In this document: positions 1-7,581 of the stretch, piece after piece
Position numbering within the stretch: position 1 is the first letter of the stretch
Layout: each line of letters starts with the position of its first letter
Source: Leptolyngbya sp. Prado105
Lineage (GTDB): Bacteria > Cyanobacteriota > Cyanobacteriia > Leptolyngbyales > Leptolyngbyaceae
Direction: 5' to 3'
DNA length: 41,872 nt
NCBI GenBank assembly: GCA_025454375.1
Contig: JALOOO010000042.1
Coordinates: 1 to 41,872, forward strand
Translations under genes and position numbers: made by a program
Notes under the pieces: model-generated
Seen by the model: the letters and a program-made list of their open reading frames with translations, nothing else
The model's database searches: none
What the model was told of the DNA's origin: nothing

Positions 1-865
1 AGGTTTCAATTGCTCTTTTTTCAAGTGAAACCTGGATTCCAGATTCTTCTAGAAGTGGGGCTTGAAGTGATTTGACTTTTTCCCGAATTTCACTCAGCGG
101 CAGATGATGATGTGAGGCTTCCTCCAGAAGTGCTTGTCTTTGATCCTCATCCTTGAGTTTGGCAATCTCCATTGCTTTTGTATATTCAATTTTTCCACTT
201 CTAAGCGCATCTAAAACTTCTGGTGGTTTCTTGAGAAGCGGTAATCGACTGGACACAAATGACTTCCATGACAAACGCCCCAAGAACTTGAAGACCTCTT
301 CTACTTGCTGGGCTTCTGGACTAACCAAAACGTTTTGGTTAACCGTTCCCTTAGTGGCATTATTCATCTGGTAAAGCAGGCTGATGACTTCTTCAACGGA
401 AGAATTTAGCTCCATTGCCAAAGCGTCTAACGTCCCCTCGGTTTCCTCCAGTGGCGAAAGGTCTTGACGTTGCATGTTCTCAACCAGGGAGGCAAACAGT
501 GCCTGTTTATCATCTAGATCGAAGACTTTGATTGGAACAGTCGGTAAACCTAAAAATTGAGCTGCTCGGTAACGCCGTTCTCCTGCAATCAGTTCGTATT
601 CTCCTGGTTGCCCGTTCGCTAGGGGTCTCACCCAAAGAGCGGAGCGAATTCCATTTGCCCTGATTTCAGTGTTTGCCCAGTCTTCAATCTTCTGTTGATC
701 GAAATAGCGGCGTTTTTGCAGCGAAGTTCGATGAATAGAAGACAGAGGAGCAACTTGCTCTGCGCCATCTACTGCCATTTGCTCAGTTATCCTTTCGCCG
801 AATACGAACTCAGAAAGCTGAGAATCCGACTGAATAGCATCTTTCAGACTGCGCCTATTTGCCAT
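1..865 (-). CDS. parB: ParB-like partition protein (3' end cut by window edge)
   Basis: Plasmid or chromosome partition protein that loads on a centromere-like site and works with the ParA ATPase. The frame is open from the ATG at 865 to the window edge, giving at least 288 residues with no stop. It contains the two classic ParB boxes: ELIAGERRYRAA near residues 97-108 and ENMQRQDLSPLEE near residues 127-139, followed by the helix-turn-helix part. The start overlaps the end of parA by 11 bases, so the two are translationally coupled in one operon. The tail after about residue 270 is charged. Family assignment is secure. That it serves a plasmid rather than the chromosome is inferred from the short ParA partner. 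Confidence 0.93.
   Translation of the reverse strand, partial: MANRRSLKDAIQSDSQLSEFVFGERITEQMAVDGAEQVAPLSSIHRTSLQKRRYFDQQKIEDWANTEIRANGIRSALWVRPLANGQPGEYELIAGERRYRAAQFLGLPTVPIKVFDLDDKQALFASLVENMQRQDLSPLEETEGTLDALAMELNSSVEEVISLLYQMNNATKGTVNQNVLVSPEAQQVEEVFKFLGRLSWKSFVSSRLPLLKKPPEVLDALRSGKIEYTKAMEIAKLKDEDQRQALLEEASHHHLPLSEIREKVKSLQAPLLEESGIQVSLEKRAIET
17..32. promoter_or_regulatory. parS-like palindrome inside parB (candidate)
   Basis: The 16 bases TTTTTCAAGTGAAACC match the widespread bacterial parS consensus TGTTTCACGTGAAACA at 13 of 16 positions by eye, and the core TTTCAAGTGAAA is palindromic except at the centre. Such sites often lie in or beside parB. A single copy inside coding sequence could be chance. 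Confidence 0.25.
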
Positions 866-1502
866 TGAAGAACCTCACTGCTTCATCAAACAAAGCTTCG
901 TAATTTGCAGCGGCATCTTTTGCGGGTTTTCCCCGCATTCCGAAAACAGTGGAACCTTGCCCTGGTGCATCCTTAATACACTGGCGATCGTAGATGACCG
1001 TCTCCATCAAGGGCACCAGGCTATCCCCTAGCGCCTCTTGCGCTTCTCGTAGAAGAACAGACCCTTTGCTAACGGCATTCAAAAATATCGCAGCTTTGGG
1101 CATTCCTCCACGAAGTTCTTTGGCATGGCGAATAAATTGGAGAATTTTGCCAGTGCTGCGAAGATCAATAATGGAATCGCGAGACGGGACAAGGACAAGA
1201 TCACATCTTGCCAAGATTGCCTTTGTGACCTCAGATAGCGATCCAGGACCGTCCACGATCACAATATCGAACTCATCTGACAGCTTCGGCAAAGCCTCAA
1301 ATAGAGTTTCTGGGTCGCTAATAACCTGGTACGGCAGACCAATTTCTTTAAGCCAGACAGAGCTACTTTGCTGTCCATCAGCATCCACGAGGGTTACGGA
1401 GTGCCCTTGCTTTGACAACCATTCTGCTGCGTGGGCAGCTCCCGTGGATTTGCCTGCTCCGCCTTTCTGATTCGCAAATGCGAGAATCTTGGGAAGCTTC
1501 AT
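855..1502 (-). CDS. parA: ParA-family partition ATPase
   Basis: Walker-type ATPase that positions the replicon together with ParB. The deviant Walker A motif KGGAGKST lies at residues 13-20, Walker A' VDADGQ near 39-44 and Walker B VIVDGP near 81-86. At 215 residues it is a short ParA without an N-terminal DNA-binding extension, like many plasmid ParA proteins. It is the first gene of the pair: its last 11 bases contain the start of parB. The ribosome-binding site is weak (an AGAAGG about 13 bases before the ATG). Autoregulation by a short ParA is unlikely, so ParB or the nearby XRE protein may control the operon; that is inference. Confidence 0.93.
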   Translation of the reverse strand: MKLPKILAFANQKGGAGKSTGAAHAAEWLSKQGHSVTLVDADGQQSSSVWLKEIGLPYQVISDPETLFEALPKLSDEFDIVIVDGPGSLSEVTKAILARCDLVLVPSRDSIIDLRSTGKILQFIRHAKELRGGMPKAAIFLNAVSKGSVLLREAQEALGDSLVPLMETVIYDRQCIKDAPGQGSTVFGMRGKPAKDAAANYEALFDEAVRFFNGK

Positions 1503-2070
1503 AAATTTTCAGTGACCTTCTGGATTTAACCAATGACAAGAATTCTAACGTGAGTTGATCGTTTAGCATCTAAAAATTATTGGCGAGAGCCATCAATAAA
1601 AAAATGAAGTGCCAAGCCAAGATATTTCTGCTGTCCCTAGTTTAAGAATTTAGGCAAAGAGAGCTTGCTGATTCAAGGAGTAGCCAAGTTGATCGAAAAG
1701 CGTTCGTAGAAGTGATTTCTAGATATTTTTAGTTTGATGGAAGTCAATAACTTGAATGCAAGACTGACTCGATTTAGGCAACTCTCTAACGAAATAGTCT
1801 CAGTCTTGATCTTTGATCATTGTTCTGTCGAAGCACCTTATGCAGATTTAGAGTCCCAACTCCTGATCCATTCGTCTCTTAAAATCTTAGCCTGTGGAAA
1901 AACCTTAAATCTTGGATAAGTCCACAAATCTCTTCTCTGATCCACACTGGCAGATAAAAGATAATTTTCTGGACTTGTCCAGTGGATCAGGCAACCGATC
2001 TTGAAAACTGTCAAGAAGTTGACCTACTCACCTAAAATTTGCGGTATTCTTATTCCACGTCTTATGCTCA
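1503..2070. other. Non-coding region upstream of parAB with short inverted repeats
   Basis: I see no convincing gene in these 568 bases. The stretch 1913-1990 is dense in inverted repeats: TGGATAAGTCCA at 1913-1924, the perfect palindrome TGGAC-TT-GTCCA at 1970-1981, and the imperfect pair CTGATCCACACTGG (1937-1950) with CCAGTGGATCAG (1979-1990). These are candidate operators for the XRE protein just downstream, or partition or replication sites. No DnaA-box cluster or iteron array is obvious. Confidence 0.45.
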
Positions 2071-2325
2071 ATGACTCCGGCTATGACCCTTCCTGGATCT
2101 ACAATGACCTTTAGCGAGTGGCTCTGTTTCAAGCGAAAACGGAGTCGAATTCGCCAGAAGGATTTGGCATCGGCTTTGGGTTTAAGTAAGCAAACGATCA
2201 GTTCCTGGGAGACGGGTGAAAGCTTTCCTAAACTGACTCCACTTCAAATGCAAATTCTTTGCGAGAAGTTGGACTGTTCTTTGAGTGAACTTGCAAGTTA
2301 TCAGGCTATTGCAGAAGCCTCGTAG
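2071..2325 (+). CDS. XRE-family helix-turn-helix regulator
   Basis: Small DNA-binding protein of 84 residues. The segment from about residue 23 to 75 is a Cro/CI-type helix-turn-helix: the QKDLASALGLSKQTISSWE stretch holds the two helices and a W-E-x-G signature follows. It probably represses its own promoter or the partition operon, with the palindromes at 1913-1990 as plausible operators. The start is uncertain: ATG codons occur at 2071, 2083 and 2104 and none has a clear Shine-Dalgarno. The domain itself begins with MTFSEWL (2104), so the first 11 residues may not be translated. Lone XRE genes next to parAB are common on plasmids. Confidence 0.8.
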   Translation: MTPAMTLPGSTMTFSEWLCFKRKRSRIRQKDLASALGLSKQTISSWETGESFPKLTPLQMQILCEKLDCSLSELASYQAIAEAS

Positions 2326-2404
2326 CGGGTGTGGCAATCGTGAGGCAATATGTATTGCGGAGAAGTTGTGCTCTTTCCGGGATTTCAATGGTTCGATCGA
2401 GAAT

Positions 2405-3079
2405 CTACTCATCCGAAGCGGGAACAAGCCAGATACCAGATTCACTTAGGTCACAGTAAAAGTCTTCTTCGGTGTTCTGAGGAGGCTCAAGTGGAAATCC
2501 CCCTAATAAAAGACCTAGCCACAATTCAATTGGCGATAATTTCCGGATCGACTGTTGAATTTGTGACACTGGGATAGGAGTGCAAACCTTTTTCCGTTTG
2601 AGCCATTGAGAGATAGCTTTCGACCAGGCTGCGGGGTCTTCATCGCCTGCTAACTCTTTCAACATTTGTAGAACTCGTTTTGGTGGAACCGGAGCAGCGA
2701 TCGAGGGAGAGTCTGTGATGCGCGGTCGCGTTTTCTTAGTCTTGCCCCAGTCTTCCTCGTCATCTTCCAAGTTGAGGCTCATCGTGTGTCTCTCCCAACG
2801 ATCATCCTCGTTATCAAGAACGGGAAAGCCCTCACTGGTTTCTTGCTCTGGTTCTAATACCTCTTCTAACACCGCTGTCTGCTGCTGGTAAATCTGCATC
2901 TTGAGGAAAATGACTTCAGCAATGAGCGCGACCGCATCCCCTCCAAGTTGAACACAATCAGTATCCGGCAACGTTACAAGGCACTCATCTAATAATCGAC
3001 AAAGTTGGCGGCAATCAGCTTCCAACGGCGCTGCAATGGCGCTTTGGAGAGCAGCATGAAGATCACGCCACCCTGTCAT
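2405..3079 (-). CDS. Hypothetical protein, partner of the next gene upstream
   Basis: I do not recognise this 224-residue family. The N-terminal 70 residues look helical and include conserved-looking cysteines (near residues 23, 27, 33 and 42). A long acidic, low-complexity middle (about residues 70-130, rich in E and D) follows, then a basic C-terminal helical part with a KRKK stretch. Its ATG overlaps the stop codon of the 182-residue gene upstream (ATGA, 3076-3079), so the two are translationally coupled. Antisense reading frames in 2350-2577 are shadows. Position near parAB suggests plasmid-associated genes, but no function can be read from the sequence. Confidence 0.7.
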   Translation of the reverse strand: MTGWRDLHAALQSAIAAPLEADCRQLCRLLDECLVTLPDTDCVQLGGDAVALIAEVIFLKMQIYQQQTAVLEEVLEPEQETSEGFPVLDNEDDRWERHTMSLNLEDDEEDWGKTKKTRPRITDSPSIAAPVPPKRVLQMLKELAGDEDPAAWSKAISQWLKRKKVCTPIPVSQIQQSIRKLSPIELWLGLLLGGFPLEPPQNTEEDFYCDLSESGIWLVPASDE

Positions 3080-3624
3080 ATTTGTCTCCAGGGGTTAGGC
3101 AGTTCGCAATCGCGAATATGCTTATGAATAGTTAGAAATTTTTTGAAGGGTTTGCCCTGATTAAGAGAACGACTAAACTCTTTAGTAAATTCTGCCAGGA
3201 TTTCTTCCATCAGATTGCCAACTTCATCGCCACGCATTCCCCAGCACGGAATGGGTTGTCGTCTTGCACGACACTGGGTTCCGACCCAAAGTTGGAACTC
3301 AACTGCGTGGACAAGAGTAACGTTCTTCTTGAAATTGTCAGGCTCCTCCGAGAAAATGATCCGAATGGCTGTCGGACGTTCAGGAATAGGAAAGCTGACT
3401 GGATCAATTGTCTGTTGGGCTTGCTGGTGGAGATGATAACTCAGCCGCCGCTTTGCCGTTTGTTCAGCGCGATTTTGATACTGCCAGCGGAGTTTCTTAC
3501 AGCGATCGTTCTCCTCAACCCAACAGCCGTCGCCGCCCTCTAATGTGGGTCCATGAACGAGCCGTGCCCACTCAATGGAGTAGGTAGCGCATTCTAAACA
3601 TTTTGGATTAGGGCGGCGCGGCAT
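3076..3624 (-). CDS. Hypothetical cysteine-motif protein
   Basis: Unrecognised 182-residue protein. The N-terminus carries a C-x2-C pair (residues 9 and 12) followed by two more cysteines near 34 and 42 in a GDGCW...DRCKKLRW context, which could form a small zinc site. The middle is basic and helical (RRLSYHLHQQAQQ), and the C-terminal half contains a mixed hydrophobic segment around HAVEFQLWVGTQCRARRQPIPCWG. It is first in a two-gene unit with the following gene, with a 4-base overlap. An AT-rich leader with a 12-bp direct repeat (3743-3775) precedes it and may hold its promoter. Confidence 0.7.
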   Translation of the reverse strand: MPRRPNPKCLECATYSIEWARLVHGPTLEGGDGCWVEENDRCKKLRWQYQNRAEQTAKRRLSYHLHQQAQQTIDPVSFPIPERPTAIRIIFSEEPDNFKKNVTLVHAVEFQLWVGTQCRARRQPIPCWGMRGDEVGNLMEEILAEFTKEFSRSLNQGKPFKKFLTIHKHIRDCELPNPWRQI

Positions 3625-3742
3625 ATTGAGTCAAAGAATGCTGAATTACAAATCAAGCCAAGCTCTCACCTGTTTACACAGCCCTGAAAAGGCTGTTGTG
3701 TCTAGAATACAGCGTTTTTTGAGAGTTGCTCCTGAAATATCT

Positions 3743-3775
3743 AGAATTTTAGTAAGAATTTTAGTAAGAATTTTA
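3743..3775. repeat. 12-bp tandem direct repeat (2.75 copies)
   Basis: AGAATTTTAGTA occurs at 3743-3754 and 3755-3766, followed by a partial third copy, AGAATTTTA, at 3767-3775. It lies in the AT-rich leader of the minus-strand gene that starts at 3624. Possible regulator sites or simple slippage. Confidence 0.7.
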
Positions 3776-3842
3776 TTATTCTACAATTAATTCTAATTTG
3801 GATTGTTCCGAGGGCTTGAAACGTAAGACGGCTGTTCGCAGA

Positions 3843-3890
3843 ATCAAATTTTCCGTATGGCTAGGAGATAAACCATGCGGAAAATTTGAT
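3843..3890 (-). terminator. Long stem-loop after the TPR gene
   Basis: ATCAAATTTTCCGTATGG (3843-3860) pairs with CCATGCGGAAAATTTGAT (3873-3890): an 18-bp stem with one G-T type mismatch and a 12-base loop. It begins 41 bases beyond the stop of the minus-strand TPR gene, so a terminator or 3' mRNA-stabilising hairpin is most likely. There is no clear U-tract. Confidence 0.55.
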
Positions 3891-3931
3891 CAGTGCGCTT
3901 CTTTGAAGTCACGATGCGGGTGCCAATGCAA

Positions 3932-4978
3932 TTAAGAGCGCATGAGTTTCTGAATGGTGTCTACTGCATTTCTGTAGTCTTTCATTTTGCCTTGCCGTTG
4001 AAATATATTGGCAGCTTTCTGAAAGTCAGCGATCGCGCCCTGTTTATCTCCCAGTTCAGAGCGGGATTCGCCTCGGTTGAAGTAGGCATAGGCATTGTCC
4101 GGGTTTAGCCGAATTGCTTCAGTAAAGTCAGCGATCGCGCCCTGTTTATCTCTTAATAAAGCACGAGGGATGCCTCGGTTAAAGTAAGCTTGGGCGTGGT
4201 CTGGTTGCAGTTTGATGGCTTGATTGAAATCTGTGATCGCGCGTTGATACTCACCTAAGTCTGTGAAAGAATTTCCTCGATTGTTAAAGGCTAAGGCATA
4301 GTCTGGTTGTAATTTGATCGCTTGGTTATAATCCTCAATTGCGCCTCGTTGATCTCCTAATTGACGGCGGATACCGCCTCGGTTGACATAGGCAATGGCA
4401 AAAGTTGAGTCGATTTTGATCGCTTCAGTGAAGTCAGCGATCGCGCCCTGGTTGTCTCCTAGCTCAGAACGAGCAATGCCTCGGTTAAAGTAAGCAGAAG
4501 GATACTGGGGCAACAATTTAATCGCTTCAGTGAAGTCGGCGATCGCGCCCTGCTTATCTCCCGACAAAGCGCGTGCAATGCCTCGATCGTGGTAATTCGG
4601 CGGGAAATCTGATTCAAATTTAATCGCTTGGGTGAAGTCAGCAATTGCGCTCTTGGTATCGCCCAATCTAACGCGAACTGTTCCTCGACCATTATAAGCA
4701 CTGGAATAATCCGGTTTGATTTTGATCGCCTGGGTGAAGTCAGCGATCGCGCCCTGATAATCCCCTTGCTGCAATTTGTCAAAACCACTGGTATGCAATT
4801 CTGCTGCCCGCTTGGGAGGCGCAGTCCATCTTGCTACAGAGGATCGTACTTGGGCCTGAGATTGAGGAATGATGCTAAAACTGATTGCGATCGCTAAGAT
4901 GAGTTGGATGCTGGCTATCAGAGTTTTCCTAGGGGAAGTTTGCTTTCTCGCACTGTATCTATGTCTCATCATCAGCAC
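3932..4978 (-). CDS. Secreted TPR-repeat protein
   Basis: A 348-residue protein with a signal peptide (basic start, hydrophobic core LIASIQLILAIAISFSII, cleavage likely near SQAQ at about 40-43). Eight 34-residue TPR units run from about residue 60 to 330, with the pattern AY-NRG-x4-LGD-x-QGAIADFTQAIKL-PD. TPRs form a right-handed superhelix that binds proteins, so a periplasmic scaffold role is likely but the partner is unknown. At DNA level the units are about 102 bp and five of them carry the HIP1 octamer at the same codons (GCG ATC GC, encoding A-I-A). The gene has its own downstream hairpin. Several in-frame ATGs (4978, 4972, 4969) compete as starts. Confidence 0.88.
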   Translation of the reverse strand: MLMMRHRYSARKQTSPRKTLIASIQLILAIAISFSIIPQSQAQVRSSVARWTAPPKRAAELHTSGFDKLQQGDYQGAIADFTQAIKIKPDYSSAYNGRGTVRVRLGDTKSAIADFTQAIKFESDFPPNYHDRGIARALSGDKQGAIADFTEAIKLLPQYPSAYFNRGIARSELGDNQGAIADFTEAIKIDSTFAIAYVNRGGIRRQLGDQRGAIEDYNQAIKLQPDYALAFNNRGNSFTDLGEYQRAITDFNQAIKLQPDHAQAYFNRGIPRALLRDKQGAIADFTEAIRLNPDNAYAYFNRGESRSELGDKQGAIADFQKAANIFQRQGKMKDYRNAVDTIQKLMRS

Positions 4979-5201
4979 CGTCGTCTAAGTGTTTTCTCTT
5001 AAAATATCAACAGCTTAACTCAGAAGCATGGATCAAACTTCACGGGAAGAATTAATTTAGGATTTGTGAATTTCATTCGCGCCCTGAAGAATTCTCCTAT
5101 GGCAGTTCTTCAGAGTGTGGATGCTTATCAGCCTTGAGTTTCTAGAGCGATCCCAGAGATTGCTTAGGGAATGCTGGAAACAACCATTCACCAAAAAGTT
5201 T
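4979..5201. promoter_or_regulatory. Divergent intergenic region with small stem-loop
   Basis: Upstream region shared by the leftward TPR gene and the rightward secreted-protein gene. It contains a perfect 8-bp inverted repeat CTGAAGAA / TTCTTCAG (5084-5091 and 5106-5113) with a 14-base loop. I could not place confident -35/-10 boxes. Confidence 0.35.
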
Positions 5202-5254
5202 ATGAAGGATAGGAAACTATTCTTGAGTGTTGCACCAGTGCTGCTCTACTTCCT

Positions 5255-5698
5255 ATGGCTACGTCTGCTCACGCCTCAACTGCTCTACCAATGACGATTT
5301 CGACAGGCGAGGGGATGTTCAGTATGACGGTTCCAGACTCTGATACGACAAAATCGGCTTACGGTGGTCGGCTGCGAGTGTACGACGTTCATATCGCCAA
5401 AATGTTTGAGGTGACACGCTGGATGTGCGCGTCTGGACGGCTTTCTCCCGGAACTACTTGGACCTATATGGCTGACAATAGCGCAGCCAACATGGGAGAT
5501 TTTCGGATCAGTTGTGAACTTGCGAACGATATTGCAATGGCTTACGGACTTGGGAAACCTGAATCGACTTCAGTGCGTGTGTCCTATGAGGAGTCTGGAA
5601 GCGCCACGAAAACTTGGAGTATTCCGATTCTGAATATCACAGGTGGAAAGATCGATCGCTGGATGCGATTTACGAGCAATTTCAAACCCGTGCGATAA
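5255..5698 (+). CDS. Putative periplasmic protein, signal peptide out of frame
   Basis: The readable frame gives 147 residues beginning MATSAHAST, which looks like the end of a signal peptide (AHA cleavage site) rather than a start. A typical signal-peptide start, MKDRKLFLSVAPVLL, lies just upstream at 5202 but is in another frame and runs into a stop. Adding one base near 5246 would join them into a perfect signal peptide leading into ATSAHA. So the gene either carries a one-base deletion or there is a sequencing error. The mature part has a GEGMFSMTVPDSD opening, two cysteines (about 48 and 88) and no domain I recognise. It is followed 34 bases later by another small secreted gene. Confidence 0.6.
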   Translation: MATSAHASTALPMTISTGEGMFSMTVPDSDTTKSAYGGRLRVYDVHIAKMFEVTRWMCASGRLSPGTTWTYMADNSAANMGDFRISCELANDIAMAYGLGKPESTSVRVSYEESGSATKTWSIPILNITGGKIDRWMRFTSNFKPVR

Positions 5699-5732
5699 AA
5701 GCAGTTGTAGCAGTTTCTGAAGGTTTACTACG

Positions 5733-5897
5733 ATGTTGAAACTACAAGCCATCGGAATTGCCGCAGTGCAGGCACTCTGGCTGATTGCACCTCCAGTTCT
5801 TGCTCAGGAGAACCAGGTGGAGCTTGATTCTCAATTTGGACTTTTCGATCAGGGGTGTGTCGAAGAATTTCAGTGCTTTGAATTTGTTAGGGGGTAA
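5733..5897 (+). CDS. Small secreted peptide (54 aa), possibly truncated
   Basis: Short gene starting at ATG 5733. Its first 26 residues form a convincing signal peptide (MLKLQAIGIAAVQALWLIAPP, then VLAQ), followed by an acidic 28-residue tail with two cysteines (GCVEEFQCF). It ends in a run of five G (5890-5894). One G fewer would extend the frame to a tag at about 5934 and add roughly a dozen residues including another cysteine. The gene therefore may be a truncated relic. It lies between two other decayed or damaged secreted genes, so this looks like an eroding cluster of periplasmic proteins. No known family recognised. Confidence 0.5.
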   Translation: MLKLQAIGIAAVQALWLIAPPVLAQENQVELDSQFGLFDQGCVEEFQCFEFVRG

Positions 5898-6051
5898 AGA
5901 AATGCCCTATGGCTATCAGAATTGTGATGTTTAGTAAAAAATGGATTTTGCGGAGATTTATGAGATGAAAACTCAAATATTATTCAGAGGGATAACTGCG
6001 ATCTCTAGACTACTGCTTAGTGATATGAGTGCCGGTGCTGTGCCCGCCCCG

Positions 6052-6061
6052 AATTAGAATG
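6052..6061. repeat. Target-site duplication, left copy
   Basis: AATTAGAATG directly precedes the left IS end and is repeated exactly at 7572-7581 after the right end. A 10-bp duplication fits IS4-family insertion. Confidence 0.93.
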
Positions 6062-6081
6062 CTATCCATTACGCAAAAGTA
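6062..6081 (+). repeat. IS left terminal inverted repeat
   Basis: Twenty bases, CTATCCATTACGCAAAAGTA, the exact reverse complement of 7552-7571. Confidence 0.95.
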
Positions 6082-6212
6082 TGCAGAAATGTTTCAGGGC
6101 GGGGCATTGAAGAATTGGGTGTGAGAAGATGAAGCACGATCGCGAAAATTGAACAGACTGGGAGGTCATACAGATGTTGCGAGATTGGGCGAGCTAAGAA
6201 ATCCATTACGGG

Positions 6213-7532
6213 GTGTTTGATGATTTTCGACATGGCAAACGGTTGAGCGCAGTGGTGCAGTTGTTGAGTGAACATCCGAGTGAGAGCGTCCCGCAAGCCA
6301 GTCGAACGGCAACGGAAAGTCAAAGTATTTATCGATTTTGGGCAAATCCGAAGGTGAAACCGGAGCAGATTCTAGCGAGTCACCGAGTAAGCGTGATTGA
6401 GCGGGTAAAGACTCAGTCAGTGGTGCTAGCGATTCAAGACACGACGGATTTGGACTTCACGAGCCATCCAGCGACGAGTGGATTGGGCTTTTTGCACAAC
6501 GGCACGAACCAAGGGATCAAAATCCATAGCTGTATCGGGGTAAGCGGAGACGGCGAACCCTTAGGCTTACTGCATCAACAATCGTGGACGCGCAGCGAAC
6601 GCACGGGCAAACGGGGCAAGCGCAAGAAAAAAGTAACTGCCGACAAAGAAAGTCAACGCTGGTTAGATACGTTGAGTGCCGCCGAACAGAATGTGCAATC
6701 GAGCGTCACACTCGTGCATCTGGGAGATCGCGAAGCCGATATCTATGACTTGTTCGTGTTGCCGCGTGCTGCGAACAGTGAATTGCTGATTCGTGCGGAG
6801 TATAACCGTCGAGTTCAACACGAGTTGGGCTATCTGATTCCAACGATTGAACAAGCTCCGGTGCTGGGATATCGAAGCATGGAGATTCAGCGCAATCCGG
6901 AGCGTCCTAAGCGCACTGCCGAGTTGAGTGTGCGAGCAATGCGCGTCACGATTGAAGTGCCCAAGGATCACAGGCAAGCGAAGCAGTGCCGTCCAGTAGC
7001 AATGAATGCCATCTTGGTCGAAGAAACCACGCCACCTGCGGATGGCAGCAAGCCGATTCGCTGGCTATTGCTCACCACCTTGTCAATTGAAACCTGGGAG
7101 CAAGTTTGGCAGTGTGTGCGCTGGTATAGCTTGCGCTGGTTAGTTGAACGCTATCATTACACCCTCAAGAGTGGCTGTCGGGTTGAACAACTGCAACTCG
7201 CAACCAAAGACCGCTTGCTGAAAGCACTCGCAACCTACGCAATTGTGGCATGGCGCTTGATGCAGTTGACCTATCGTGCCCGCCTCACACCCGACGAGTC
7301 TTGCGAGTGCTGGTTGCTGCCTGCGGAGTGGAAACTGCTCCGGCGCAAATTTGAACCCAAAAATCGCACGAAAAAGCCGCCAACGCTGCGACAAGTTGTG
7401 CGCTGGATTGCCCAGCTAGGCGGCTTCTTAGCGCGTAGAGGCGATGGCGAACCGGGCTTGAAAACTCTGTGGCGAGGGCTAGGCGTACTCCATGATTTGC
7501 TTGAAGGAGCGCAACTCGCAACCAGAACCTAG
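6213..7532 (+). CDS. IS4-family transposase, N-terminus disrupted
   Basis: DDE transposase of 439 residues read from a GTG at 6213. Catalytic residues visible: D76 in QDTTD, D172 in GDREAD, E312 within the YREK signature (Y305, R308, E312, K319, spacing 2-3-6). The N-terminal region (RHGKRL) is the usual IS4 DNA-binding start. The probable native start is upstream: a strong GGAGG (6161-6165) precedes an ATG at 6174 in the same frame. That reading meets TAA at codon 8 (6195-6197), in the context W-A-S-stop-E-I, consistent with a CAA-to-TAA change. Translation must therefore begin at a poor GTG, or the gene is inactive. Confidence 0.9.
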   Translation: MFDDFRHGKRLSAVVQLLSEHPSESVPQASRTATESQSIYRFWANPKVKPEQILASHRVSVIERVKTQSVVLAIQDTTDLDFTSHPATSGLGFLHNGTNQGIKIHSCIGVSGDGEPLGLLHQQSWTRSERTGKRGKRKKKVTADKESQRWLDTLSAAEQNVQSSVTLVHLGDREADIYDLFVLPRAANSELLIRAEYNRRVQHELGYLIPTIEQAPVLGYRSMEIQRNPERPKRTAELSVRAMRVTIEVPKDHRQAKQCRPVAMNAILVEETTPPADGSKPIRWLLLTTLSIETWEQVWQCVRWYSLRWLVERYHYTLKSGCRVEQLQLATKDRLLKALATYAIVAWRLMQLTYRARLTPDESCECWLLPAEWKLLRRKFEPKNRTKKPPTLRQVVRWIAQLGGFLARRGDGEPGLKTLWRGLGVLHDLLEGAQLATRT

Positions 7533-7551
7533 CACCTGCTTTGGTTCTGGC

Positions 7552-7571
7552 TACTTTTGCGTAATGGATAG
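7552..7571 (-). repeat. IS right terminal inverted repeat
   Basis: TACTTTTGCGTAATGGATAG, exact reverse complement of the left end; immediately followed by the right target-site copy. Confidence 0.95.
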
Positions 7572-7581
7572 AATTAGAATG
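7572..7581. repeat. Target-site duplication, right copy
   Basis: AATTAGAATG, identical to 6052-6061. Confidence 0.93.

Larger units (their letters stand above)
6062..7571 (+). mobile_element. Complete IS4-family insertion sequence (1510 bp)
   Basis: The element is bounded by perfect 20-bp terminal inverted repeats, CTATCCATTACGCAAAAGTA (6062-6081) and its complement (7552-7571); matching continues imperfectly for about 7 more bases. A 10-bp direct duplication flanks it. It carries one transposase gene with the IS4 DDE and YREK signature. It interrupts a decayed secreted-protein gene. The intact ends and target copies indicate a fairly recent insertion, although the transposase start carries a stop codon and may be inactive. 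Confidence 0.95.

Noticed and set aside
1734-1919. 61-residue open frame in the region upstream of parAB
   Set aside because: No ribosome-binding site, no domain, and it overlaps the palindrome cluster; likely chance.
2350-2577. Plus-strand frame opposite the 224-residue gene
   Set aside because: Antisense to a coupled gene pair; composition does not look coding.
3932-4978. Evenly spaced GCGATCGC repeats resembling a CRISPR array
   Set aside because: They are in-frame TPR codons carrying the cyanobacterial HIP1 motif, with related rather than unique spacers.
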